Part shown: in pieces, positions 20,595-32,171 of the stretch
Layout: every line of letters begins with the position of its first letter
Position numbering within the stretch: position 1 is the first letter of the stretch
Program-made: the position numbers and the translations under genes
Origin: Choristoneura fumiferana
Lineage: Eukaryota > Arthropoda > Insecta > Lepidoptera > Tortricidae
Reading direction: 5' to 3'
NCBI RefSeq assembly: GCF_025370935.1
Contig: NC_133473.1
Span: 16,190,773-16,254,772, forward strand
Length of the DNA: 64,000 nucleotides
Notes under the pieces: model-generated
The model's database searches: none
What the model saw: only the letters and a program-made list of their open reading frames with translations
What the model was told of the DNA's origin: nothing

Positions 20595-21093
20595 GTATTT
20601 ATTAGAGATGCAACGGATATCCGGCCAGTAGCCGGTATCCGGCCTATCCGGCCACTATTTTACTATTCGGCCGAATACCGGATAGTTGCGTACTATCCGG
20701 CCGGATACCGGATAGTAAAAAACTTAAAGTTAGGATTAAAAACTGATATTTATTTATGAATTTATCAATTATTGACATCAGTTTAATATTCTAAGGGGCT
20801 GTTTCACCACCCATTGATTAATTTTAACTGACGGTTAAATGTAATACCGTCTCGCGTCTATTTAAACAAAACAAACAGAAGCGACATCATATTTATCCGT
20901 AAGTTAAAATTAATCAATGGGTGATGAAACAGTCCCTAAGTCATACTCTACAAGTTGCCACCTGCACGGAGTGTCATGCGAACGTAAAACTAGGCCGAAT
21001 ATCCGGCGGCTGGATATCCGGCCAACGGTCCCGCCGAATATCCGGTATCCGGTATCCGGGCAAATCACTATCCGTTTCATCTCTAGTATTTAT
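20595..21093. mobile_element. hAT-type non-autonomous element with 8-bp target duplication
   Basis: The element spans 20603-21085 (483 bp). It is flanked by perfect 8-bp direct repeats GTATTTAT (20595-20602, 21086-21093). Termini are TAGAGATGCAACGGATA and, on the complement of the right end, TAGAGATGAAACGGATA. Subterminal regions carry many TATCCGGC/GCCGGATA words in both orientations, typical of transposase-binding repeats in hAT elements. No transposase. A smaller element is nested in the middle. Confidence 0.9.
20792..20939. mobile_element. PIF/Harbinger-like MITE nested in the hAT element
   Basis: The 142-bp element (20795-20936) has inverted ends of about 33 bases, starting GGGGCTGTTTCACCACCCAT on the left and, complemented, GGGACTGTTTCATCACCCAT on the right, then ATTGATTAATTTTAA in both. 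It is flanked by TAA on both sides, the 3-base target duplication usual for PIF/Harbinger. It must be younger than the hAT element that hosts it. Confidence 0.9.
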
Positions 21094-22394
21094 CCTCCTA
21101 AGTCCTCGCGTACTTTATACTAAGAATAACGGCCGAATGTACTTTATAAAGTACAAATTGTTCATTGAATAAAGAATTCTAAGAATTTTGAAATAATGTC
21201 CAAAATAACAAAGCAGGTCAACCACATCCTAGGTCTTAAGCACTAAGTTTGTTAAAAAATGACAGGACTCCTGAGGATATTTCTGCCTGCGTCATCATGG
21301 AGAGAAAAATACCGTGTCAATTTTCACAAAAAGTTGTATGAACCGTTATTTCTGCTCGTCAGTAGGTACATTTTCATGAAAATAGTTCAAAAGTCGCTTA
21401 TGAAATAGTCCAATTCAGCTGTTGGCAACACTCGCCCGACATTATTTTATGACGCAAGCCACAAATCATGGCTGCGAGGGGAGGTGATCTCGGCGCATCG
21501 CGACGTTCGCGACCGTTCACCCGCGGGCTAGGGTGCAAGGGAAAGGCGGCGCGAGCAAAACTGCATGCATGAAAAATAATGAATTATATTATATAAGAAA
21601 TTAAATATCTACTCGCATGTATACTTAGACTAATTACGCGTGAGCAACTCAGTCTTTCGCTAGCGAGGCCACGCAAAATCCTTAAATTAGGATAAGGACT
21701 CTTTAATTATTGTAAAATGCTTTTTGTTCTTTTGCTTGAAATAAACAGCTTAAATTTAATTTTTTTTAACTAGAACCACCAACTAACTATAATTTCTAAC
21801 AATCGGCTCGCATGACATCTGATTGAAGCGGATTTCTCAATTTTTAAGTGATATTAAATCAGTGTTCAAAGTCTATTTTAGTGCTAGCGGTACACCAAAA
21901 AAGCTGCACATGGTGTTAAAAGCATGAAAATCGGAACGATTGATCTTTAGGCCCTACGAATCCATTTGACCCGTAGCACGTAAAAAAAATAACAAAAAGG
22001 AGAGGGGTTATGAAGTTATGACGTCGTCTTTTTTTGTATGGAAATTTTTTTTTTTCTTCTGAAACCTATCGTGTGTGTTATCTAATGAAAGGGCTTACTA
22101 AGCCGATTCTAAAAATATATCACATTATATTTCAGTTACTTTTTTTTGATTAAAATAAAAATATTTTTCAAACATACCAAATTTGGGCTCTTCCAGATAT
22201 ATGAAACGGTTGTAGCATTATTTGTAAAATATACCTAAAATGATAATGTGCAGGTTGACTGCGGGCGTCTTCCGCGACATCCGCATTGGCGATCCCTTCA
22301 AATAGCGAACCTACTGTGGTAAAAATAAAGTTGTGTCAAATACTTGTGATGTATAGATATCATTTAATAATATTGTAAAACAGTTTAAAAAAAA
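21094..22394. other. Gene-free stretch
   Basis: No gene. A GC-rich patch at 21465-21560 (GGCTGCGAGGGGAGGTGATC, GCGACGTTCGCGACCGTTCA) stands out but has no long frame. 21960-22200 (GGAGAGGGGTTATGAAGTTA) looks like a dispersed repeat body. Confidence 0.4.
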
Positions 22395-22530
22395 ACCTTG
22401 AGTTTCTTGCCGGATTTTTCTCAACAGAAGCTTTTCCGAACCGGTGGTAGATTTTTCTTGACATTCATAAGTGCTTGTTATAGCCTCAATTTAATATAGA
22501 TAATTATTTTGACTTGACTTGACTTGAAAA
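22395..22530 (+). repeat. LINE 3' tail (TTTGACTTG type)
   Basis: TTGAGTTTCTTGCCGGATTT, CCGAACCGGTGGTAGATTTT, ATTCATAAGTGCTTGTTATA, then a TTGACTTGACTTGACTTG tail. It matches 31353-31490 closely. Confidence 0.75.
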
Positions 22531-24101
22531 GATATTAAATATCGTAAATCGAGTTTAGCCCGACATGTTTCGGGCTAATCCGTAGCCCTTCCTCTTGGGA
22601 GCAACGCAACGCGGCTTTTCCTCGTCATAACGCGGGTAATTGTGTGCCGGTATCAGTTTCGTTGGTTTAATGTAAATATAACATTCGTAATTCGGTTTCG
22701 TGCCAACTTTAGTATGAACGAGTAAAATGAAAATGCCCTCGTTTCACTGAACCCTTTTTTCTGGAAAAGATGTTTTTCCAAGAGAGATGATCTGAGCTAC
22801 GTTGCTATACGGTTTCCATTGTTGTTGGTGTCCTTACAACTCGATCTCTATTGGATTATCTCAATTTTTTCTTTGACGCGCTGTAATTTATCGTAAATAG
22901 CTTGGATCGTCAATAAATGGTATTTTCTTTAGTTAATAAATAAATAAAATAAATAAATATCATGGGACATTTGACACCAATTGACCTAGTCCCAAACTAG
23001 TTATAACATTTACTTAATTTGCTTCTTTTTTGTCCTACTACCAGAGAAATACTTTGCGCCTGTGGTACGTGTATTCTTGTAATCATCTGATACACTGTTT
23101 CATAATTGAAAAAATAAAATACCCACTTCTGTTCCAGAAATGACCAAAAACGGGTACTTACTGAAAAAAATACCATGTAAATTCAGTTTAATTTGGTATG
23201 TATCCGCTTTCGCTTTATCTTTGAAACTCTTTGAAATGTCGAACGCCGACTCGTCCAATGGAGTTCAAATGCAGTTTCTCGATTGAGACAACGATTTGAC
23301 AAAGGGGTTTTGGTGTAACAACAGTATGTGGGATTTTCTGGACAAAGTTGCGGGCTATTTTAGAAAAAGAAACAGAAAACGTTGTAATATGTGAACAGGA
23401 GTATCGTATAAGCAGGTATATTATTATTATGCGAATTTATTTCACGTGTACAAATAGTTGCGGTATGTACCTAGTGATTTATTTTTATGGATAAATTTGT
23501 CAGTGACAGCAATTTCTAAAATTTCTTGAATCAATTTTCTACATTTGCAATATTAAACGTCTAGTTTTAAAGCCAAATAATTTTTGAAATCACTTGAAGA
23601 TTACTTCTTGAATAAAAAAAAAACTTTCCTCCTTCTTCACAAAAGTTATATACATATTACAAGAAACGATGAAGAAAGAATGTTTATTCTCTGTTAAAGC
23701 AAAATGTCGAAGTGTTAGGTAAATAGGTACCAACGAATGGTAAGTTCAAACTTCGAAAATGAAATCCCGTTAAAAATTTCAAGCGATACCACGGAAGTAA
23801 GAAAACAATACTACAGGTACTAGTATTTATTTCGATGCTAAAACGTACCTACATAATTATTATTTATACAGACTTTATCTAGTACATACAAAGTGGTTAT
23901 ATGTATTCTGGCTGTAAATATTCCATTAATACCGCAGGCCTCCGTGGAGCAAGGGAATGCACTTGAAGCTAACCACTCGTGACGATCCGATCTCATCCTG
24001 TCTGAGGGCAAGCTGCCGATACAAGTGACGAGAAATTATTGAAGATTGAGTATGAGGATGGATTAACAGCTTTCGTTGTTACTATTTAGACATCTTTCTT
24101 T
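22531..24101. other. Gene-free stretch with (TAAA)n-bordered repeat
   Basis: 22935-22995 has (AAATA/TAAA)n then ATCATGGGACATTTGACACC and AATTGACCTAGTCCC; the first 30 or so bases recur inverted at 60655-60705. Around 22560 GCCCGACATGTTTCGGGC forms a hairpin within a dispersed repeat. No gene. Confidence 0.4.
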
Positions 24102-24262
24102 TAGGCCGTGGTAGTCTAGAGGTTTGATCTATGGTCTCTGCAGAGATGCCGGGGTTTGATCCAACAATTCCGGCAGATGATTGTTGGCTCGACCCGGGCG
24201 CACACCTCTGAAGTTTTCGGAGTTTACGTGCGAATTACGTTTACAGTGTATGTGCCGCACTG
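24102..24262 (+). mobile_element. tRNA-headed SINE (5' half)
   Basis: TGGTAGTCTAGAGG is an A-box match and CCGGGGTTTGATCC a B-box match. The body continues with ACACCTCTGAAGTTTTCGGA, which is the head-body junction also seen (complemented) at 57965. The 3' half is absent. Confidence 0.65.
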
Positions 24263-25795
24263 ATTCAGCGTAGTAGTATTATGTATTACGGTCTTAGAGA
24301 AATTTGCAAGATAGAGTCAAGTATAAGAAACTAACGGCCATTCAGAATTTGCGCAAAACCAGACAACGCCGAGCTGCTTAAGATTTTAATGTGAACCCCA
24401 ATTTGTAAATAAAATAAGTACAATTATTAGGTATTTAAAAAAAGTAACAACAGTGTTTGTACACACTCCCACCATCCTCAATTAGATGTGAAGTTTAATT
24501 TAGATATTCAGGAATGAGCATATTTGTATTTATTTTTTGAGTATGAGTATATATACTTACTCGTATGATGTCAATCCTTAAGCTGCGTGCAGCGCGCCTT
24601 ACCAGCATGGCTCTCGAGGGGGTGATGACCTATTTGAATCTGTTAAGGGGTAGAATGTGGAATAAATACGGTTAAAGTTCGAATTAGAGGCGAGTTCTGA
24701 TTTCAACTATAACGGAGTGGAGGTAGAACTTTGCTTGTTAGAAATTTCCCAGGATTTTCGACAAGTTGCGAGGGTACTTGTAATTTTTAATAGCTCCTTC
24801 AATAATAAATCGTTAACTTTCATCCTTGGTATATTTCAATTCTTATCATAGTTTTAATGCTGTTTAGTATCCTGGGGAATACTAGACTATGATGAATGAA
24901 TAATTACTAAACAGCAAAGTGATGATTGCTCATCTTTTATTCAAAATTTTGTACTATCGTTGTCGCGTTATATATAAATCTCTCTCAATCTCATAATTAC
25001 CTTATTACACCATCGTACACATTTTTTTTAACTTTCTTTATTACAAAGAAAATACATTTTACTTCGTTAAATTGCTGTCTTAACTTTTTATTTCCTCGGT
25101 TTTACCAGTTTTACCTACATAATATCGTGGCTGGCTCTTCGCGAGTACGCCATAGATTTTTCTTGCCTAGCTTTATTTTACTTCATCATCTTTCCAGAGG
25201 GACGAAGCATAAATTTCTGGATAAAAGTGGCCAGTGCGTGGCCCGAGGATCATAATCTACCTACTTACATTGTATTTTAAGATAATCGGCGTCTTACTTG
25301 GAATTCCTAAGAAAACGAATGAAGGTACACTCTCTATTCTATCATTAACAAAAGAGCCTCTCGGATATTTTGTGTGTAAGTAGTGTGACAGTTATAAGTT
25401 CCATTATACCTACATGGAATTAAACCTTATTCTAACACTGGCCTACTGCTTTTATATGGATTTGTCTGACATTGGTTTTAAAACGTACTCTCTATTGTTT
25501 GTTTATTGTGTTGTGATTGAATAAACGCTGCTTATAATATTTTGTTAAAAATATGTGTTTAAATTTTAATTTACAATATATAGGGAACATGTTAATTTTG
25601 TATAATAGTTTTCATATTTTAACGAGTCTAAAATCTAACAAACGAGTGAATATGCACAGAACTTTGGTCTAGTACTGAAAACTTTTGGAAGTAATTAGTC
25701 TCAACTTCTTTAGCCTAACTACAAACAATGTTTTCGCAAGGTCAAACTCGTACAACAATGATTTCTTGATTGCTTGCTTCTTTGAAAAGTTTATG
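24263..25795. other. Gene-free AT-rich stretch
   Basis: Nothing recognised. The 109-codon plus-strand frame at 24926-25255 is Phe/Leu/His/Tyr-rich and shows no motif. Confidence 0.35.
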
Positions 25796-25832
25796 GTTCA
25801 CGTGAGCGAAGCCACGGGTAAAAGCTATTGTA
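25796..25832 (+). mobile_element. Helitron 3' end remnant
   Basis: CACGTGAGCGAAGCCACGGG then TAAAAGCTAT resembles the terminal hairpin and end of the Helitrons at 11233 and 47976, with the CTAG end mutated to CTAT. No 5' end was found. Confidence 0.4.
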
Positions 25833-27056
25833 TTTTATTTTCTTGTCTGCGTGTAAGATTGAAGACAAGTGTTCATTGAACAAAATAAGTTTGCACGCGC
25901 GATACAGGCCCAGAGTCTAGTGCGACGACCGTCGATAAGTTAGATGATGTTAGTTCTTTGCATTCTATTCAAATGGATTATTACTAAATAAAATTTATTC
26001 TTATTCTTAAAACACAACGCCCTTTTATAATGAGACAAACACAAGGTACACCGACTTTAAAAGATCAGTTTAATCCGAACCGGTAATGAAGTGTTTATAA
26101 GACAGTCGTAAGATGATAAAGCTATCTCGAGTTTGCGAGAAATCACATGTCTTACTCTAGCCGTGTAAATTTAATCTTACGCCGAGGGTGGTTACACTGT
26201 TTACTGCCCGGAAAAACTAGATGATAACGTTTGTGGCATGTGGGGCCATGGAATGTAAAAAGCCCCTAAAGAGAGCGCGCAATAGCGCTTGTCCGTTCTT
26301 CTATTACACGGATCGGCATGTTTTGGTAGTCTTATACGCTATAGAAGTACATTGTACAAAATGACTACTATTATAAAGTAAGGCCAACGAAAAGAGATAA
26401 ATTCTGACGACAAGTATTGACGCATCAGACAGGGACGAAGTATATTATCTCGTTTCGTTGGCTTTCTGTGCTCAGTCTCTGTCGCCTTGCGACGCTTGGC
26501 GACGATTGATAGTTTTAACGCAAATCGGAAAGTGTACTCATGTTGTAGTAAAAGTGCGTACACAATATTCAGGTCTAGGTTAATTAAAAATTGACGCATT
26601 TGTTTCAGGTTGTTTAATGATCTGACTCAAATGCATTTCTAAAGGACCCAAATAAATAAGAAAACACTAAAATCATCAAAAATAACATGAACGAACACAA
26701 TGAATAGGTATTTCTTAAAAAAATAATGAAAAATGCTTTTGAGTCTATAAAAGCAAATAAGAATTCCTCAAAACATCCCGCAAACAACAGACAATCCGCA
26801 AATCGTGTTATGTGCTGAAATATATTTTTTCATACAGTTCATAAAGATTTTCCACCAAAACAAGAAATCAAACTAAATTACCACATCTTTTACAATTCAA
26901 GATTTGTACATTTTTGTATTTCAGATTTGCAACAGATCCGGTGTAATCCAAACATGCAATAATAAGTAGAAAGATAACAAACACTACACAGTTTACTTCA
27001 GTACCGATTGATCCAATGTTTTGTATCAACAATTGTAGATTATAAAACAAGATCGT
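25833..27056. other. Gene-free stretch
   Basis: At 25960-26015 AAATAAAATTTATTCTTATTC looks like a LINE 3' tail. Otherwise nothing recognised; 26225-26330 is slightly GC-richer. Confidence 0.35.
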
Positions 27057-27498
27057 AAAACGAGCCTTTTTACACGAGACGTTCATATAGCCACCCGAGC
27101 CGGTATGGCGAGGGCGGATAGACACGTCGAGGGGAAAATGGGTTTAATGCTCGAGTTCTACACTCTACTTTTCACTTCGGTGGCGAGGAAATGAAATAGC
27201 AACAGTGGAAACAATTGCTCACTTACTATGTACCTTTTTATGTTCATGCATTAGTATATAATTATATTTTTTTAATTTTATTGATCTATTTCGATTGATT
27301 TGGTTGATTTTTAGTTTTATATAAATTTAAAATTTATAAAAAAAATATGTACAAACTTCTTTGTTTGTGGCTGTTTACACCTGATTGCCTTAGTCTTAGA
27401 CGAAGATTTTACTTTATGCACTAGAGCATAAAAAGTAATTTTATGTCGCCTAGATCCAGCATAAACACCAGCTTTACGAGCATGAGAAATGAAAAATA
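27057..27498 (+). repeat. Unknown interspersed repeat, copy 1 (442 bp)
   Basis: This segment matches 62361-62798 along its whole length in the same orientation, with scattered substitutions and small indels. Shared blocks include GAGACGTTCATATAGCCACC, GGATAGACACGTCGAGGG, GCTGTTTACACCTGATTGCC and TTATGTCGCCTAGATCCAGC. I see no TIR, poly(A) or tRNA head, and no long open frame, so the class is unknown. Confidence 0.8.
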
Positions 27499-28329
27499 TA
27501 TTTGAACTGCTACAAAACCAAACTCCTCGCAGTGTGCGCGCATCGCTAACTTACGCAAAAGTAAGAAGACACGTAATAGGATGACGTCCCAGATTGTTAT
27601 TTTGCCCCAGACGCCGCCTTCTGATTGTCACAAGTATTAAATAAACGAGAGCTAATTCCGGCGAGGATGTGCCTCGAGACGCGAATTCTTGAACATTTAA
27701 TGAACGGAAGTCAAAGAACAATGCGTCGGTGATTCGAGCGTTAAGTTGTTAGGTACATGCGGAATGGCCGTTGTCGTGGATTTTATGTCATATTCAGTAT
27801 CGCGCTTAAGTTTACGCCTGCCTTTTATGTTTGTTGTGTTTGTTTGGTTTGTTGTTTTGAAGTGGAAAGCTACAGTCACACGGTGTTTTGCTTGATATCA
27901 TTTGGTGCAAGTTTTCAAGCCCGTTTTATTTTATGGACAGATCGTCCTGTAATCAGGTACAGAACCGCTCAATAAGATAAACGAAAGGCCTATGTTCTGT
28001 CTTTGATTTAGTAAAATACTTTACATTTAATTGAAATACATAGCAGATTCATTATGGTAGCGTCTAGTACTAGGGTACGACGTACCTGATCGTGGATTCA
28101 AGCCCGGACTCGCGTCGAATGAACGACAACTCGGCATACCGGTTGTAATAGGTAGGTACCATCAGTGGCTTGGCGTCGTAACAACTCGATTCCCACCGGG
28201 TTACTTAAATATTTTTTTTACAAGACGTCATTGACTGGTTTTGCAAAGCTTGGCCCCTACACTTACTCCGAGAACTCACTCACTCTTCGAGTCTTCATTG
28301 ATAGGTATATTATCCCTTCGTGAGTTTTT
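27499..28329. other. Gene-free stretch with a tRNA-like remnant
   Basis: At 28055-28115 ATTATGGTAGCGTCTAGTAC and GTGGATTCAAGCCCGG resemble pol III A and B boxes of a SINE head (low confidence). Otherwise nothing is recognised. Confidence 0.3.
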
Positions 28330-28382
28330 TTCCGGCTTCTTCTCATCAGAGGTTTCTTTTAAACCGGTAGAGACAAAAAATA
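28330..28382 (+). repeat. LINE 3' tail fragment
   Basis: TCCGGCTTCTTCTCATCAGA then GGTTTCTTTTAAACCGGTAG matches the start of the tails at 22395 and 31353; the rest of the tail is lost. Confidence 0.5.
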
Positions 28383-29164
28383 GAGAAATTCTAAACGGCT
28401 AAGCTATGCACATCAATTTGGTTTTCCAAATTTCTGTATTCAGCTTAAATCAATCTTACCCGGGCACCATAAAAACAAAACTAGCGCACGCTCAATACCT
28501 AGTCCGGTACCGGCCAGTTCCGTCGGTAGAGAGTTCCGGCACGGAAATGGACCGGCCGATGTCACGACAGATTCACCTGACCCGGCAAATGCACGGAAGA
28601 CGGATGGCACGACAATGGGGTAGATAAAATAAACGATGTAGTGAAAATATGAAATTATAGTACAGTCTACGACAGCTTATGCTGTTTCATAGACAAAAAC
28701 TAATATGTAATAATATGAGGAATAGAAATGTTATTGACGACCGGATAGCTCAGAGTGATTCGACTACGAAGCTTATAATTATAAATAATTATAAAATACA
28801 ATACAATATATAATACTTTTAATATAAAATTGTATAGCTGTAGCTATAGGTGATTCGGGAGACATGGGCAGGACTTACCCCACCCAGATTCAATTAGTTT
28901 AAAGCTACTAAGTATGTATATCGTACCAATATTATGTTGCAAGCTAAAGTATAAAACTATTTACTAAGTGCATCTTTAATTAAAATTGATGATGATGATG
29001 ATGATCCGACCGATTTCGGCCATGGCGACCACTTCTACTCCAAGTCATTTGTTTGGCGCTCATGCGCTGTAATTAAAATTATGAATACAATTTACTCGTA
29101 TTTTATTGTTATTTCGCATTGTTTGTTATTTAATTGCAGTGGGGTACCTACCCTACACAGCACC
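28383..29164. other. Gene-free stretch
   Basis: 28500-28620 is GC-rich (CCGGTACCGGCCAGTTCCGT) without recognisable coding motif. 28741-28776 (CCGGATAGCTCAGAGTGATT) resembles a tRNA-like SINE head. A (GAT)n microsatellite lies at 28987-29004. Confidence 0.35.
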
Positions 29165-29310
29165 AGTGATTAGATAGGTATCTTATCACTGTCGAGTTCA
29201 CGGGGGATGCAGGCCGCTTATAACCAAAACAACTGGAGGTTTATGGGGGAGTCCTATGTCCAACATGGGACGTCCTACGGCTGATCCTGATGATGACGAG
29301 AGTACCAGAC
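29165..29310 (+). mobile_element. RTE-like LINE 3' end
   Basis: GAGTTCACGGGGGATGCAGG, CAACTGGAGGTTTATGGGGG, GTCCTATGTCCAACATGGGA and GACGTCCTACGGCTGATCCT, then GATGATGA, follow the same order as 11955-12070. Strongly truncated. Confidence 0.65.
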
Positions 29311-29919
29311 CATAATATTGGAATAACAAACAATAATAACTTCATAACTTTAGTGAGAACTAAGATATTTATGAAGCTATCGCTGTTCAATCGGCCCCGT
29401 CATATTTTAAAAGCATTGGCATCGCCGCGTCTAATCTCGGCGCTCGATAGTTAGAGCAAAACGACCGCAGTAGTGCCGCTGATGGGCTCGGCTTTTAGCG
29501 ATACATTTCTTGCCTTTTGCAGCTCGAGCCTCGGCTTTCATATCGCTCTTTGTTTGACGATGCAGACGCGATGCATGCAATTTATGTATTCTTTGAATAC
29601 ATGTGTTTTTCAGGTGTTCGACTAAAATGTTTTATTTTTTTATTTGGAAACAAGAAACGTAGGCATTGATTCAGGCATTGCTTTGCGTTGATTGGCCATT
29701 ACTTGCAAATGAATTAGAACCTTTTACATTCCTAACTTAATCTGCTTTTAATCGCTATCGTGGCTGTGGTGTAGCAAGTTGACTACAACTTGCTACAGCT
29801 AACTATCGCTGTAAGAAAGGTCAAGAAACATGTGAGTAACCTGGTGATAGGCGATCACTACTGCATCTTACCTGAGCAGACGTGGATCCAGGATATGGTT
29901 AAGTAATAAATAAATGAAA
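29311..29919. other. Repeat-poor stretch
   Basis: No repeat or gene recognised. 29385-29590 is more GC-balanced than its surroundings, with GCTCGGCTTTTAGCGATA and CCTCGGCTTTCATATCGCT as imperfect direct repeats; it could be regulatory DNA but nothing proves it. Confidence 0.3.
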
Positions 29920-30055
29920 AACATGCAATGTGTTAATGAGCGGGCTACATTGCTCGAGGAATAGATGACCGTTGGGGGAGAAAGTTCCTCGAGTGGCGAC
30001 CATGCACCAGAAGACGAAGCGTTCGTAGGTCTTCTGCAAGGTAGACTGATGATAA
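29920..30055 (+). mobile_element. RTE-clade LINE fragment
   Basis: AGCGGGCTACATTGCTCGAG then GTTGGGGGAGAAAGTTCCTC and GAGTGGCGACC correspond to the RTE segment 'AGHIARR.DGRWGRKVLEWRP'. A related fragment on the minus strand lies at 34735-34885. Confidence 0.6.
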
Positions 30056-30879
30056 TATAAATGGTATATGATAAAAGGGTTTGTCAAAAATCGCTCTAAT
30101 GTTTTTAATGTACTCAGGCAGAATTTTGACACAATACATCGATTAGGTTCTGCTCCATGTTCGAAATTCGTTATTGTACCAAATATCATCCCATTTCAAC
30201 CGAGCAAAGCTCTTTCGCCCACGAACTAAATAATTGTAATCAAACATTACCTTTTTGATGTGTAAGGATTATTCCAGTGCTACAAATGTCGCCTTAATTC
30301 CGCTCATTAATTCGTTTTTGCGTAAAGCGGGACAGTCATAATTAATGGCTGGCAGCGGTTGTCGTCATATTCGCAGGAAATGTTAACATGCGATGGTTTT
30401 TCCAAGAAAACTTACGTGACGAAGCTTGTGATATGTGGAAAATATTTTACGTGGTCGTAATTATGAAAATTGGTGGATTTTTTTGTGTGTTTAGTTAATT
30501 ATATGTGCAGTTAAGGTTTTAATTTTATAATGGTCTTCAAAAATAGAAGAAAACCTTTTCTACTACATGTTTCTTTCTATTCCATCCTAACCTTCTACTG
30601 CCTGCATATAAAAAGAAAAGTCCTGACTTATTGCCTGACTGAATCACTCACCCACTTCACTGACTGACTGACTGATAATCAACGCTCAGCCCCCAAACCC
30701 TTAGCCTAAATAAGAAAGTTGACATTTTGCATAAACGCTGGACATTTTCAAAACTTAATTTTATTATTAAAAATACTATGTATAACTATCTACCTATTCT
30801 TCTTTTTTTTCTAAGTTGTTACGCTCTTGACAGAGTACCTAGTCGTAATCTTGTTGAGGGTCAGTAGTTTCATGACGGT
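30056..30879. other. Gene-free stretch
   Basis: CCGAGCAAAGCTCTTTCGCC at 30200 is a trace of the repeat ending at 13000. 30290-30420 contains several TAAT-type words and no repeat. No gene. Confidence 0.35.
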
Positions 30880-31095
30880 TTTCTCGGGAAAATAGTGTGT
30901 TGGTCTCCCGTTGTCTTCCCTTCCACACCGCAGTTGTAGGCGCACTATTACTTATTCTGTGACCTTTGTCCTGGAATCCGGAGTTCATTGATGGAAATAT
31001 TTAAAGAGCGCTACTGCCCACTCTCACATTAGGACCCTAAGTCGTCTTTCGACACCCACGGGAAAAGATAGGCCCGCCCTATTCCAAAACCAGGC
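30880..31095 (-). repeat. Dispersed lepidopteran repeat
   Basis: GAGCGCTACTGCCCACTCTC, ACATTAGGACCCTAAGTCGT and CGACACCCACGGGAAAAGA form a block I recognise as a very frequent moth repeat, probably part of a LINE. Orientation is inferred from the usual direction of that block and is uncertain. Confidence 0.4.
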
Positions 31096-31115
31096 ACGGC
31101 ACGTGTGAACGGATA

Positions 31116-31298
31116 GATCTCACGATACTAACGCCATCTAGCGATATTTCACCTCTGTGAAAGCTCTCATTAGGTAGTAAGTGATTACTATTATATAATG
31201 TATATATGAAAGCCCTCATTAGGTAGTAAGTGATTACTACCTAATGAGGGCTTTCACAGAGGCGAAACATCGCTAGATGGCGTTAGTATCGTGAGATC
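31116..31298. repeat. Head-to-head inverted pair of element ends
   Basis: The left arm 31116-31180 runs GATCTCACGATACTAACGCC ... CTCATTAGGTAGTAA. The right arm 31236-31298 is its inverse, ... CTAATGAGGGC ... GGCGTTAGTATCGTGAGATC. A direct repeat, TCATTAGGTAGTAAGTGATT, occurs at 31168 and again at 31217, and the second copy runs straight into the inverted arm. The layout is most simply the right end of one element facing the left end of the element at 31243. Confidence 0.75.
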
Positions 31299-31958
31299 CA
31301 TTTGAAATTTTGACATTTCCTTGCAATTCCTTGCAATCTGTTTTAAAAAAATATATACCTCGTTGAGTTTCTTGCCGGATTCTTCTCAGCAGAGGTTTTT
31401 CCGAACCGGTGGTAGATTTTTTTGACATTCATAAGTGCTTGTTATAGCCTAAATTGAATAAAGATATTTTGACTTTGACTTTGAATTGGCTCATTTAATT
31501 ATCTAATCAATCGATTCGATTTGTAGCATTCAAACATGGCGGATGTAGACGATATCTAATTTTGGTATTTCTGCTTCTTTGCTAGCCAATTGAAGTATAA
31601 TTTTGATAGTGTTTTATGCGGCGAGTAACCTTAGCAGTGAACAGTGATCACAAAATTCTGTATTGCTCTCGTGTCTGAATTTTTTTAATGCGCAAGTTGT
31701 CTCCGCGTGGTTTCTGGAATTTTGCTATCAAGTTGCAAAAACTACAATCACCGTACAACCACAGAATAAGTAATAGTACAGTAAACGTGAAGAAGAAGAA
31801 TATATTTATCTTTAATTTGACTGACATTGGCCCAAGCCGCCATTGAGGGGAATAATAATAATAATATTTAATCAATCACGAGCAAACGTCAAACGTCAAA
31901 CGGACCTCACGGTACTACCGCCATCTAGCGATATTTCTCCTCTGTGAAAACCCTCATT
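31243..31958. mobile_element. TIR element with CTAGATGGCG subterminal motif
   Basis: Left end AATGAGGGCTTTCACAGAGG, CGCTAGATGGCGTTAGTATC, GTGAGATCCATTTGA is answered at the right by TCAAACGGACCTCACGGTAC, CCGCCATCTAGCGATATTTC, CCTCTGTGAAAACCCTCATT. The interior holds a LINE tail (31353-31490) and an AT-rich segment. No target duplication was found. The same terminal words recur at 40146-40933, and a weaker form at 38568-38993. Confidence 0.65.
31353..31490 (+). repeat. LINE 3' tail inside the TIR element
   Basis: CTCGTTGAGTTTCTTGCCGG, CGAACCGGTGGTAGATTTTT, ATAAGTGCTTGTTATAGCCT and the tail TTTGACTTTGACTTTG. Closely matches 22395-22530. Being inside the TIR element, it inserted later or was carried along. 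Confidence 0.75.
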
Positions 31959-31971
31959 CATAAGTCCCAGG

Positions 31972-32171
31972 TTCTATAGCAGGGTTTCTTAAAGTGGGGT
32001 CCACGGACCCCCTAGGGGGGTTTTGTTGTCTGTATCGGGGGTGCGCAGTAAATCAGTCTCTAAAAATATTTATTAGGAAATTTCAAAAAAAAATTGTCAG
32101 GGTCCGTGGAGTTATTTAAATTGTGAAAGTGGTCCGTGACTGCAAAAAGTTTAAGAAACCCTGTTCTATAG
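31972..32171. mobile_element. hAT MITE with 8-bp target duplication
   Basis: The 184-bp element (31980-32163) starts CAGGGTTTCTTAAAGT and ends, complemented, CAGGGTTTCTTAAACT. Perfect 8-bp direct repeats TTCTATAG flank it (31972-31979 and 32164-32171). The CAGGG end and 8-bp duplication are the hAT hallmark. Subterminal TCCACGGACC words occur on both sides. No coding content. Confidence 0.93.

Noticed and set aside
24926..25255. 109-codon frame as a membrane protein
   Set aside because: Phe/Leu/Tyr richness follows from T-rich DNA; there is no recognisable domain and no supporting signals.
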